DNA of 10,766 nt. Source: CAYFPS01 sp964345075. Its GTDB lineage: Bacteria; CAIWAD01. The stretch is from contig CAYFPS010000042.1 of assembly GCA_964345075.1 (NCBI GenBank), positions 1-10,766 of the forward strand, written 5' to 3'. Positions within the stretch are counted from its first letter, which is position 1; each line of letters opens with the position of its first letter. Under the pieces are notes generated by a model. It had not been told where the DNA came from. It saw only the letters and a list, made by a program, of their open reading frames with translations, and made no database searches. Below are positions 1-6,786 of the stretch, one piece after another. Made by a program: the position numbers and the translations under genes.

Positions 1-1249
1 GCGGGCGCATCAGCCGACCGAGGCGCTGGATGGTGCGCCCCTCGGCCCGGGCCGGTGTGGCGAGGATCAGGCGCTCGAGGCGGGAGACGTCGAGCCCCTC
101 GTCGGCGAGCGAGGTGGCGCAGACCACGGCGAGCTCGCCCTCGCGGAAGGCGTCGAGGATGGCGCTGCGCTTGGCCTTCGGCGTACGGCCGGTGAGCGCC
201 GCCGCGGCGACGTCGTCTTCGCAGAGCTTCGCGGCGAGGTGCTCGCAGTGATCGACGCGGCCCGAGAGCACCAGCGTCGCCTTGCCGCCGAAGGTGCTCT
301 CGGTGGCGAGGTCGAGGAGCTGGGCGTTGCGGCCATGGTGCCGGACCAGGCGCGAGACGAGCTCGCTGTGGCTGTCGGCGGCGACGTTGACGCCGGTGTG
401 GACCGCCACGACCTCGGGCACGACCAAGTGGCCGGCGTCGACCAGGCGGCCGTGCTCGATGGAGAACACGGGCTCGCCGAGGGCGAAGCGCAGCATCGGG
501 GTGAGCCCGTCGCTGCGCTCGGGGGTCGCGGTCAGGCCGAAGCGGTAGACCGCTGGGAGCGCGCCGACGACCTCCCGGAAGGTGGTCGCCGGGACGTGGT
601 GGCACTCGTCGACGACGACGCAGCCGAAGCGTGTTCCGACCGCGGCCAGGTCACTCGGGCTCAGATTGGCGAGGGTCTGGACGGTGGCGACGGTGACGTC
701 GGCGGGCGCGAGCTTCCCGTCGGCGATGACGCCCGGCTCCACCTCGAGGGCGGCGCGGAGCGTGTCGCGCCACTGCTCGAGCAGGTCGTGGGTGTGGACG
801 AGGACCAGCGCAGGCTGACCGCAGCGGGCGATGGCGCCGGCACCGATGACGGTCTTGCCCGCCCCGCAGGGGAGGACCGCCGTGCCCTGGGTGTGTCGGA
901 CCAGGGCGACGACGGCCTCCTCCTGGTAGTCGCGCAGGGTGAAGGAGAACGGCAGGTCGAGGGCCTCGTGGCGCACGCGCTGGTCATCGAACGCGAGCTC
1001 CGCTCCCGCCGAGGCGACCGCGGCACGCAGCGTGCCGACGGCGCCCCGGGGGAACACGAGCCGCCCCTGGGCGTCGCGGTCGATGAGGCAGATCTCCTCG
1101 GGCGTCGCGCCCGTCCACCGGCCCATGCGCTGGCGCATGACGAACTCCGGGTTCGGGAACGAGAGCGCCCGGTGGAGGGTCGCGAGCGACCTCGGGGGCA
1201 GCTCCGCCTCGGCGAGGCGGATCACGCTGTCGACGATGGCGCGCACCAT
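1..1249 (-). CDS. DEAD/DEAH-box superfamily 2 helicase (partial, C-terminus beyond window)
   Basis: ATP-dependent DNA or RNA translocase/helicase of superfamily 2, close in layout to the XPB/Rad25-like and type III restriction-like helicases. Translating the minus strand from 1249 gives 416 codons without a stop. Visible motifs: RDYQ near residue 106 (Q-motif-like), Walker A PCGAGKT at 127-133, Walker B/motif II DECHH at 214-218, motif III-like LTATPER at 239-245, and motif VI QRLGRLMRP at 408-416, where the window ends. The first ~100 residues precede the helicase core and are not recognised. Start chosen because GGAGGT lies five bases upstream of the ATG. It follows the SSB-like gene by 15 bases, so it is very likely co-transcribed and may act on the same DNA intermediates. 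Family membership is certain; the substrate is unknown. Confidence 0.93.
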   Translation of the reverse strand, partial: MVRAIVDSVIRLAEAELPPRSLATLHRALSFPNPEFVMRQRMGRWTGATPEEICLIDRDAQGRLVFPRGAVGTLRAAVASAGAELAFDDQRVRHEALDLPFSFTLRDYQEEAVVALVRHTQGTAVLPCGAGKTVIGAGAIARCGQPALVLVHTHDLLEQWRDTLRAALEVEPGVIADGKLAPADVTVATVQTLANLSPSDLAAVGTRFGCVVVDECHHVPATTFREVVGALPAVYRFGLTATPERSDGLTPMLRFALGEPVFSIEHGRLVDAGHLVVPEVVAVHTGVNVAADSHSELVSRLVRHHGRNAQLLDLATESTFGGKATLVLSGRVDHCEHLAAKLCEDDVAAAALTGRTPKAKRSAILDAFREGELAVVCATSLADEGLDVSRLERLILATPARAEGRTIQRLGRLMRP

Positions 1250-1264
1250 GCGGCACCTCCTGGC

Positions 1265-1996
1265 TCACGCGAAGGGGTCGATGGAGTCGTCCTCGTCGTC
1301 CGCGGCGCGCATGGCGGCCTCGAGCCGGTCGAGGGCCTGCTTGGCCTTGGCCACGTCGCTCGCCTTCAGGTCGCGGACCCGCTTGACGCCGAACTCGGCG
1401 AGGAAGGCGTCGACGTCGGAGCGCGGCAGCTGCTTGAGGCGCCCCACGAGCTGGCTCGCGTCGCGGGGATCGATGGGGCCGCCGCTGCTCGGCTTGCTCG
1501 CCGGCTTGTCGCCCCCCTTGTCCGCGTTGGCGTCGCCGCTCGACAGCGCGGCGAGGTCGTGCAGCTCGGCGTCGGCGATCTGACCGCGGAGATCGTCGTC
1601 CAGCTTCTCCTCGGGGAGGATGCTGTAGGTGGTCTTCGGATCGCCGGCCTCGCCATGGCGCTCGATCTCGAAGAGCCACTTGTCGAGGCCGTACTTGTCG
1701 CGGACCTTGAGCACGTCCTTGAACCAGACCGTGCCGCCCTCGATGACCTTCATGTCGCCCTCGGCGGGGACGAAGAAGTTGAGCATCACGCGGAGGCTCG
1801 GGCGCTTGTCGGTGTGGACGGACGGGTCGTAGGTCTCGTAGCGCTCACCGGTCCAGACGACCTCGCGGGCGAAGGGCTCGCCGCAGAAGGCCCCGACGAT
1901 CTTGTCGCCGTTGCTGGTGAGCCGGACGAAGATGCCGCCCTGGTTGGCGTGCTTGTCGGCGAGTCGGGACGCGGTGTCCCAGGCGTTCGTGGTCAT
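1265..1996 (-). CDS. Hypothetical protein with SSB-type acidic C-terminal tail (possible ssDNA-binding protein)
   Basis: A 243-aa protein, start supported by AAGGAG eight bases upstream of the ATG. Residues ~20-135 look like a compact beta-rich domain with many aromatic and basic residues, for example FVRLTSNGDKIVGAFCGEP and WTGERYETYDP. Residues ~150-180 are a low-complexity Ala/Ser/Gly/Lys/Pro linker, and 180-230 are helical and charged. The protein ends in the strongly acidic DDEDDSIDPFA. Known single-stranded DNA-binding proteins (bacterial SSB, T7 gp2.5, T4 gp32) share the plan of folded domain, flexible linker and acidic tail that recruits partners. Its position directly ahead of a helicase fits that role. 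I recognise no canonical SSB OB-fold signature, so ssDNA binding is inference from architecture and context. Confidence 0.6.
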   Translation of the reverse strand: MTTNAWDTASRLADKHANQGGIFVRLTSNGDKIVGAFCGEPFAREVVWTGERYETYDPSVHTDKRPSLRVMLNFFVPAEGDMKVIEGGTVWFKDVLKVRDKYGLDKWLFEIERHGEAGDPKTTYSILPEEKLDDDLRGQIADAELHDLAALSSGDANADKGGDKPASKPSSGGPIDPRDASQLVGRLKQLPRSDVDAFLAEFGVKRVRDLKASDVAKAKQALDRLEAAMRAADDEDDSIDPFA

Positions 1997-2046
1997 GTGT
2001 GTTCTCCTTGGGGTTCGAAGGGCTCCTTCAGCCCGATGGGTTGTGG

Positions 2047-2289
2047 TCAGTGCGCGTTCGCGGCGGTCTCGGGCGCGGCCTCGAGCTCATCGAGGAGGCG
2101 CTCCAGGGCGAGCTTTCCCTTCGCGCCCGGCGGGCCCGGAGGCGCGCCGATGTGGCGGCGGAGGATCGACTCGATCTCTTCGGCGGCGTGCTCCACGAGC
2201 TCGGGCTTGGCGTCGTAGACCTCGAAGAGGCCGAGCAACGTCATGGTCAGCTCGTGGAAGGCGCTGCGGATGCTGGCGTTGGCGGTCAT
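2047..2289 (-). CDS. Small hypothetical protein (80 aa)
   Basis: Not recognised. The 80-aa product is predicted mostly helical (residues 1-45 are rich in Leu, Glu and Ala), followed by a Gly/Pro-rich hinge (GAPPGPPGAKGK, about 48-59) and a second short helix. No cysteine, signal peptide or membrane segment is visible. Its ATG overlaps the stop of the sigma-like gene in an ATGA arrangement, which normally gives translational coupling and balanced amounts of the two products. That makes a physical or functional partnership with the sigma-like protein plausible, but this is inference from gene order only. The 50-base gap to the next gene holds only that gene's ribosome binding site. Confidence 0.7.
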   Translation of the reverse strand: MTANASIRSAFHELTMTLLGLFEVYDAKPELVEHAAEEIESILRRHIGAPPGPPGAKGKLALERLLDELEAAPETAANAH

Positions 2290-3155
2290 GCGTGGCCCTC
2301 CGGGTGCAGGCGACAGAGGTCGCGGTCACGTAGGAGGAGAGCCGCGCGGAACGACGCCTGGGACAGCGGCGAGTCGGCCAGCCGATCCCGCAGCCGCTGG
2401 AGCAGCCGGGACCGTCGACGCCGCAGCCGGCCGTACTCGCGCACCAGCTCGTCGCCCTCGAGGTGGGGGTTCTGCTCGCGCACCCAGTCGATGAGCGGCT
2501 TGCCCGTGGCGTGGGTGCCGAGGACCAGCAGCAGGTCATCCTCGGTCTCGTCGCGCAGCAGATCCTCGACCCAGTCGCGGATGCGCTCGGGCTGCAGGAT
2601 CCGGTCGGCCTCGCGGGCCAGCGCGATGCGCTCGGGCGACGGGTAGTTGCCGCCGAGCAGGTCGTCGGCGGCGTCGGGGAGCGGCTCCTCCCGGTCGGCG
2701 CGGGCGGTCTCGCGGGCGAGGTGCTGCCAGGCGCTCTTGCGGGTGCCGAGGATGAGGTTCACCACCGCGAGGCGGCCCTGGGTGGCGAGCGGCAGCGTGC
2801 TGACGGTCTCCAGGAAGCACTCGATGAGGAGCGCGTTGAGCTCGTCGCAGCGCAGCCCGGCCGAGGGCTTCATGGTGGCGCGGATGCGCAGCAGGCCCGG
2901 GAAGTAGGCCAGCATCAGCAGGGCCGACCAGGTCGAGCCCTCGCCGCGCTGGGCCTCGGCGATCATCGCCGCCGTGACGGCGCTGCGGGCCTGGCAGCCG
3001 TCGGGACCGCGATGGTTGAGGAAGGCGATGGCCGCGTCGGGCGTGTCGAATTCGGCGAGCGCGGCGTGGCGGTCGCGGCCGGCGAGGAAGGTGTGGTGGG
3101 TGTCGTGAGAGCGAAGCTGTTGTGCGAGCGCGTGTCGTACGGTTTCCAGGCGCAT
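2286..3155 (-). CDS. Hypothetical protein, divergent sigma-70-like
   Basis: A 289-aa protein, mostly helical and rich in Arg and Leu. Residues ~70-150 resemble sigma region 2 in spacing: a helix around LLMLAYFPGLLRIRA, then an acidic-hydrophobic helix DELNALLIECFLETVSTLP that recalls the 'DL.Qe.Fl.....' pattern, then a helix ending in WQHLARE. Residues ~195-275 look like a region-4 helix-turn-helix, ending in an Arg-rich helix (RLRRRRSRLLQRLRDRL). These matches are weak and the protein could be another DNA-binding helical protein. The open frame continues upstream, but 3155 is chosen because GGAGA lies six bases before this ATG and the upstream residues are low-complexity. The Shine-Dalgarno sequence lies in a hairpin. 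The stop overlaps the next start (ATGA). Confidence 0.6.
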   Translation of the reverse strand: MRLETVRHALAQQLRSHDTHHTFLAGRDRHAALAEFDTPDAAIAFLNHRGPDGCQARSAVTAAMIAEAQRGEGSTWSALLMLAYFPGLLRIRATMKPSAGLRCDELNALLIECFLETVSTLPLATQGRLAVVNLILGTRKSAWQHLARETARADREEPLPDAADDLLGGNYPSPERIALAREADRILQPERIRDWVEDLLRDETEDDLLLVLGTHATGKPLIDWVREQNPHLEGDELVREYGRLRRRRSRLLQRLRDRLADSPLSQASFRAALLLRDRDLCRLHPEGHA

Positions 3156-3159
3156 GAGA

Positions 3160-3182
3160 GGTCTCCGGCGAAGTGCCGGACC
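3160..3182 (-). promoter_or_regulatory. Hairpin holding the Shine-Dalgarno sequence of the sigma-like gene
   Basis: On the minus-strand transcript, CCGGC (3179-3175) pairs perfectly with GCCGG (3169-3165) around a five-base loop. The flanking GGT/ACC add three pairs after a two-base bulge. The ribosome binding site GGAGA (3166-3162) lies half in the stem and half in the bulge, six bases before the ATG. Folding would hinder initiation. The pairing is seen directly; the regulatory role is inferred. Confidence 0.45.
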
Positions 3183-3292
3183 TGCGGGCGCCGCCCCTGC
3201 GGGGGCTTTCTTCGGCGCTGGCGGACCTCTCGGGCCTCGGGTCGCGGTCGGGTTGTTCGTTGTTGGGTTCGTGTTCTCCAGTGGGTGGCGGC

Positions 3293-3502
3293 CTACGCCG
3301 CCGGCCTCGGCTGCTCCGCCGGCGGGGGCGGAGCGGAGTCGGTCTCGTTGAGCTCGGCGCAGCGCGGGCAGACGGCCATCACGTGGCCGCGGACCACGAA
3401 CTGGGCGCGCTTGTGCTTGACGTGGACGCGGCCGGCGCGTCGGATGCCGAGGAGTGCGCCGCACTTGCGGCAGCGCCACTCGGTCTCTTCTTGGGGCTTC
3501 AT
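3293..3502 (-). CDS. Com-like zinc-finger protein
   Basis: A 69-aa protein with two CxxC knuckles, C11-RK-C14 and C45-PR-C48, separated by a basic stretch with GRVHVKHKRAQFVVRG. This matches the small zinc-ribbon family of phage Mu Com, in which the protein binds the mom mRNA and opens a hairpin that hides its ribosome binding site. The last ~18 residues are Pro/Ala-rich and probably disordered. An in-frame ATG exists at 3544, but 3502 is preferred: GGAGG stands five bases upstream and homology-like sequence begins soon after. It is the first gene of the left operon; the next gene starts 137 bases downstream. No mom gene is present here, so the RNA target, if any, must differ. Single-zinc-ribbon similarity could also reflect an unrelated DNA-binding or structural role. 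Confidence 0.7.
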   Translation of the reverse strand: MKPQEETEWRCRKCGALLGIRRAGRVHVKHKRAQFVVRGHVMAVCPRCAELNETDSAPPPPAEQPRPAA

Positions 3503-3507
3503 GTGAA

Positions 3508-3552
3508 CCTCCGGGTCAGGTGTTCGCGAGCCGACATGGCTCAACCCGGAGG
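3508..3552 (-). promoter_or_regulatory. Nested 5'-UTR hairpin sequestering the Shine-Dalgarno sequence of the Com-like gene
   Basis: CCTCCGGGT and ACCCGGAGG form perfect 9-bp arms (plus-strand 3508-3516 and 3544-3552) with 27 bases between. Inside is a second perfect 5-bp stem, GAGCC/GGCTC (3528-3532 and 3538-3542). The ribosome binding site GGAGG (3512-3508 on the minus strand) is wholly inside the outer stem, so folding would block translation of the Com-like gene. This may be autoregulation; the mechanism is inferred. Confidence 0.55.
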
Positions 3553-3592
3553 CGCTACAGGCCGCGTTGCAGGTGCTACATCAGGCGTAGCG
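3551..3592. repeat. GGYGCTACA direct repeats, 21 bases apart, with an inverted half-site
   Basis: GGCGCTACA at 3551-3559 and GGTGCTACA at 3572-3580 are in phase at 21 bases, two helical turns. GGCGTAGCG (3584-3592) is a third, inverted half-like copy. They sit upstream of the Com-like gene, where a promoter is expected, and could be an operator. No convincing -35/-10 pair was found here. Confidence 0.35.
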
Positions 3593-3629
3593 GCAGATTT
3601 TTTTTCGATCTCGGGGCAGAAAGATCCCG

Positions 3630-3653
3630 TCGAGGGCGGACGACAGCCCTCGA
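3630..3653 (-). terminator. Possible terminator after the QueC-like gene
   Basis: A perfect 8-bp stem, TCGAGGGC (3630-3637) and GCCCTCGA (3646-3653), with an 8-base loop, lies 41 bases after the stop of the QueC-like gene. On the minus-strand transcript it is followed by a weak T-rich stretch (ATCTTTCT). The tail is poorer than in a classical rho-independent terminator, so termination may be partial. Confidence 0.45.
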
Positions 3654-3693
3654 ACATGCCCCTCGCTCGCTGGGCCGGCGCTCGGCTGCGGCG

Positions 3694-5784
3694 CTACAGC
3701 ACCCAGTGCGTGTTGGTGTCGCGGTACTGGAGGAAGAAGCCCGTCTGGATCTGCAGCTTCAGGTAGTCCGCGAAGGCGGGGTGTTCCTTGCGGACCGCGC
3801 GGATGGCGCGCGTGATGGCGTTGGACACGGACGTGCGCGCGCGCTTCTGCTCCGGGGACTCGCGCCGGGCCTTGCCCCCCAGACCAGCTTCGCGGCGAAC
3901 GTAGTCCTCGAGCTTCTCGATCTCGCCGCGCAGCCGCTCGGCCTCCGCGTAGTCGTAGTACTCCTCCGCCTGGGCGAGGTCGGCCTGGAGCTCCTGCATC
4001 TTGCCCCTGACCGAGCTGAGGGTCTCCTCGTCGATCGAGAACGACGTGGACAGCGCGTGGCTGCCAATCTCGCGCCCCTCATCGAGGTCGATCAACGCCA
4101 AGGCTGTCAGTTCCTCACCGGGGTGTCGGAGCAGGAAGCTGATGTAGTTCAGCCCCTTCGTGTGATTCATGATCAGCGGCTTGCCGCCGCGGTACTTGAG
4201 CGTCCAGTTCTGCCCCTGCCGGCGAAACACATGCTCGGCGTCCGCCGGCACGATCTCGAGAGCCTCCTCCTGTTGCTGGGGGCACCCAGACGCTCCGAGG
4301 CCGCGCGCGCCCAGGAGCGCGGGGAGGCTGTCGGCGGGGATGCCGTTTGGCCTCCGCAGCGCCCGCAGGGTCTCGGTGTCGAAGAGCGCCGCGATGGCCC
4401 GGTCGACACCCTCGCCATGGCGTTTGTGCACCTCGTACACGCGGCGTAGCGCCTCGTCGGCGTCGACGGCGTAGCGCTCGGTCAGGCCCGGGATCGCTCG
4501 CGTGACCTCGGGGTACCGGTGCTGAAGCTCGAGCGGCGAAGCCAGGCCCCGGAAACGGTCGGCGGCGTCGACGTACCCGACGATCATCGAGCGGTCGCGC
4601 TCCTTCAGGACGTCCTTCTCGCCGCTGGGGTGCTGACCCCGGAGGATGTCCACCGCGTAGGCTTCGGCGGGGTCGTGTTCGGCGAAGCCAGCGGCGAGCA
4701 TCGAGATCCTGCGGTCCACGCACTGAGAGCAGACGCCGCAGTGCGGATGCATCGTGCTGCTCTTGTGCACGTGCGCGCAGCTGACGGTCTTGCTCAGCAG
4801 GTCGATGGCGCCGGCGTCGTTCAGCCTCCCGGCGACCTCGGCTCGGCTGAGAAACTCGAACGGATTCTCGACCCGCATGGGCTGCGGACTCAGCAGCGAG
4901 AGGATCTTGGCGAAGCCGCGGAGCACCTCCGGGTGCGTTGTCCTCGTCGCCCGGGTGCCGATGACCTGCGGCAGCACAGGGAGGTTCATGCCGACGATCC
5001 CGTTCTCGTAGAACCGGATGAAGTCGAGCCCCACCAGGTTGGCGACCGTGCCGGCCAGGGCCGCATACAGGAACGACCTCGAGCGCTGGGTTCGCTCGCG
5101 GCGAAGCTCCTTCACGTGCTTCGCCATGTTCACCGCGACGTGGAGGATGCGGCGAGACGGTGCTCGTTGGCGGAGGTCGTCGATCAGGTTCCGCTGGAGC
5201 TTCCAGGTCTTGGACGCCGACCGGTGGCTCACGAGGATGACGTCTCGATCGTTGCCCAGGATCTCCTCGGCGGCGCCCGTGAACGAGTCCATCCCGCCGG
5301 AGAACAGCTGCACCGACTCGAAGCCTTCGAGGGGGAGGAAGGGGTCGTCGCCAACGGCGCCGAAGTTGAGCTGCTCGGGCTCGGAGTCGAGCTGGGGCAC
5401 GAACTCGAAGCTGAAGAAGTCGTCGGTGAGGGTGTGCAGCGTCGACTCCAGCACCTGACGCATCTCGTCGCGGTCCCACGCGTCGAGATCCTCGACGCCG
5501 ACGACGAACTTGAAGTCTCGTCGCCAGCGTTTCCCCAGGTCGAGGGTGTCCTCGCCGCCGCGGGTGACTGCCTGGTCTGCGACGAGGACGTAGGACGCGA
5601 GACGGATGAGGTCCCTGAATCGCGGGGCGACGCGGGTCATTAGCTGCTGATCGAGGCCCGCGATGTCCACGCTGAGGCTCGGCGACGTCCCGTGGAGCTG
5701 CAGGCACAGCGCGTCCTCGGGGGCGCCGTGGGCGGCGCTCCCGCAAGCGACGTGATGCACACTCCGAGGCGGGGACGACGACAT
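3694..5784 (-). CDS. QueC-like PP-loop enzyme (QatC/Cap9-type) with C-terminal wHTH/coiled-coil domain
   Basis: A 696-aa protein. Residues ~1-155 are a family-specific N-terminal region. The QueC-like PP-loop ATPase follows, with SGGMDS at 162-167 and a zinc site of C336, C349, C352 and C355 (HCGVCSQC). QueC makes preQ0 from 7-carboxy-7-deazaguanine. The diverged defence members QatC and Cap9 are instead tied to attaching deazaguanine to proteins. Residues ~365-520 are helical and unassigned. From W527 to the end (170 residues) there is a winged-helix-like segment (TKGLNYISFLLRHPGEELTA) and a coiled coil (AERLRGEIEKLE), then a conserved end. The same domain closes the neighbouring 416-aa protein. 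Housekeeping QueC is about 230 aa, so this is a large specialised form. The start overlaps the upstream stop by one base (TGATG), implying translational coupling. Enzyme family is confident; the acceptor substrate is inferred. Confidence 0.88.
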   Translation of the reverse strand: MSSSPPRSVHHVACGSAAHGAPEDALCLQLHGTSPSLSVDIAGLDQQLMTRVAPRFRDLIRLASYVLVADQAVTRGGEDTLDLGKRWRRDFKFVVGVEDLDAWDRDEMRQVLESTLHTLTDDFFSFEFVPQLDSEPEQLNFGAVGDDPFLPLEGFESVQLFSGGMDSFTGAAEEILGNDRDVILVSHRSASKTWKLQRNLIDDLRQRAPSRRILHVAVNMAKHVKELRRERTQRSRSFLYAALAGTVANLVGLDFIRFYENGIVGMNLPVLPQVIGTRATRTTHPEVLRGFAKILSLLSPQPMRVENPFEFLSRAEVAGRLNDAGAIDLLSKTVSCAHVHKSSTMHPHCGVCSQCVDRRISMLAAGFAEHDPAEAYAVDILRGQHPSGEKDVLKERDRSMIVGYVDAADRFRGLASPLELQHRYPEVTRAIPGLTERYAVDADEALRRVYEVHKRHGEGVDRAIAALFDTETLRALRRPNGIPADSLPALLGARGLGASGCPQQQEEALEIVPADAEHVFRRQGQNWTLKYRGGKPLIMNHTKGLNYISFLLRHPGEELTALALIDLDEGREIGSHALSTSFSIDEETLSSVRGKMQELQADLAQAEEYYDYAEAERLRGEIEKLEDYVRREAGLGGKARRESPEQKRARTSVSNAITRAIRAVRKEHPAFADYLKLQIQTGFFLQYRDTNTHWVL

Positions 5785-6551
5785 CAGTCCCCCCGCTTCA
5801 GCTCGCGCCGCATCTTGGTCAGCGCGTACCCGATGAACCCGGCGGTGCGCTCGGGGGTCAGTGTCTTCTCGAAGCGGCTCTTCGAGTACCAGGTGCCGGC
5901 GAAGGTCTCGACGATGCGCGAGGCCTGCTGGCAATGAACGTCGAGGGCCTGATTGAACGCGTCGTGGGCTGTCAGCTCCGGGAACGCGCGGTCCCGACCG
6001 ACGTGCGATGGCAGCTCGCGGCTCGTGTAGTAGGTGAGGAACCTCTGCGAGAAGTCAGCGAAGAACTCCTTGGCGAGTGATCCGAACTGCTTCTCGGTCG
6101 CGAGCTTGGCGACCTCCGAGCGAACGTCGTCGGGGGTGGTCCCGAAGAGCGTCGGCACACGGGACTGCAGCAGCCCCGTGAGACTCTGGACGGCGGCGAG
6201 CTGCGCCATCTCGCCGAGGTCTGACTTGTTGCGCTGCTCCAGCGCGTGTCGGTCGATGGCCTGAGTCAGCGCGGCGCCGAGCTCGGCGACCGAGGGCGCG
6301 CTCGCAACCTGGACTCCCAGGTCGCGAAGCGCGCTGCCGAAGTCGTCGCTGCGGGCTGCGTCGGGGAGCTGGGTCAGCAGCCAGAAGGCGTGGAGGACGG
6401 CCGGGTCTTGGGGGGCGCTACTTAGGTCGGCTTCGGCGGCATCAAGGGTGGCAGCGGCTACCGCAGCAGAACCCGCACCAAGGCCCAAGAGGTCGACGAC
6501 CTCTGCCCAGCGCTTCGCGCGCGGTAGTTTTCCAAGCCGAATGTGGCCCAT
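5784..6551 (-). CDS. QueC-associated partner protein with Met-Gly N-terminus (QatB-like position)
   Basis: A 255-aa soluble, mostly helical protein beginning MGHIRLGKLPRAKRW; the closing ~60 residues are richer in aromatic and basic residues (FAGTWYSKSRFEKTLTPER). No enzymatic motif is recognised. The start is supported by GAGGG about seven bases upstream. It is translationally coupled to the QueC-like enzyme (TGATG overlap). In Qat and type IV CBASS, proteins encoded beside the QueC-like enzyme carry an exposed N-terminal glycine and are reported to receive a deazaguanine group there. The conserved-looking Gly2 followed by a short basic segment fits such a substrate. The family is not identified by sequence. 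The substrate role is inference from position and the MG start, and a scaffold or effector role is equally open. Confidence 0.75.
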   Translation of the reverse strand: MGHIRLGKLPRAKRWAEVVDLLGLGAGSAAVAAATLDAAEADLSSAPQDPAVLHAFWLLTQLPDAARSDDFGSALRDLGVQVASAPSVAELGAALTQAIDRHALEQRNKSDLGEMAQLAAVQSLTGLLQSRVPTLFGTTPDDVRSEVAKLATEKQFGSLAKEFFADFSQRFLTYYTSRELPSHVGRDRAFPELTAHDAFNQALDVHCQQASRIVETFAGTWYSKSRFEKTLTPERTAGFIGYALTKMRRELKRGD

Positions 6552-6678
6552 CTGCCACCCTCATGAACTTCCGATGCATGTGTTGCGAACGCAGCAGCTC
6601 TCTGGAAGCGCATGGTGGTGGTGACGTCGGGGCAAACGTACAGGACCTCCGGGGCCTCAAGACAGCACGTCCCGTGCC

Positions 6679-6708
6679 AAGGTATCCGTCACGGCGTCGC
6701 CCGGTCAA
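6679..6708 (-). promoter_or_regulatory. Candidate promoter of the MG-protein/QueC operon
   Basis: On the minus strand TTGACC (6708-6703) is a good -35, followed after 16 bases by GATACC, read further as GATACCTT (6686-6679), a modest -10. It leaves a leader of roughly 120 bases before the ATG at 6551. The 10-mer CTTGACCGGG is identical to that in the lexA promoter. The -35 match is strong and the -10 weak. Confidence 0.45.
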
Positions 6709-6715
6709 GGTCGAG

Positions 6716-6733
6716 AAGCCTCGGAAAGCCTCG
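6716..6733. repeat. Tandem AAGCCTCG repeat, 10-base period, beside the -35 box
   Basis: AAGCCTCG occurs at 6716-6723 and again at 6726-6733, one helical turn apart, immediately upstream (in transcription sense) of the candidate -35 at 6703-6708. The placement suits a protein binding site, but the repeat is short and may be chance. Confidence 0.3.
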
Positions 6734-6786
6734 TCAGGACGGCCATCTGGAGCCGGCGCCGGTGGGTGGCGACGACGGAGCCGCGC

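Noticed and set aside
239..2218. Long plus-strand open frame (659 codons)
   Set aside because: It is antisense to the helicase and SSB-like genes, whose motifs and ribosome binding sites are clear. Its product is low-complexity and typical of a GC-rich shadow frame.
3193..3206. GCCCC/GGGGC hairpin followed by TTTC as a plus-strand terminator
   Set aside because: No plus-strand gene ends nearby, and on the minus strand the tail is not T-rich.
3287..3302. GGCGGC/GCCGCC hairpin over the Com-like stop codon as a terminator
   Set aside because: No T tract follows and the next gene of the operon lies close downstream; short GC stems are common at this composition.
3156..3479. Longer start for the sigma-like gene
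   Set aside because: The upstream residues are Pro/Arg low-complexity and cross the Com-like gene; the start at 3155 has a good ribosome binding site.
3503..3544. Upstream ATG for the Com-like gene
   Set aside because: It falls in the 5' hairpin region, while the ATG at 3502 has GGAGG at ideal spacing.
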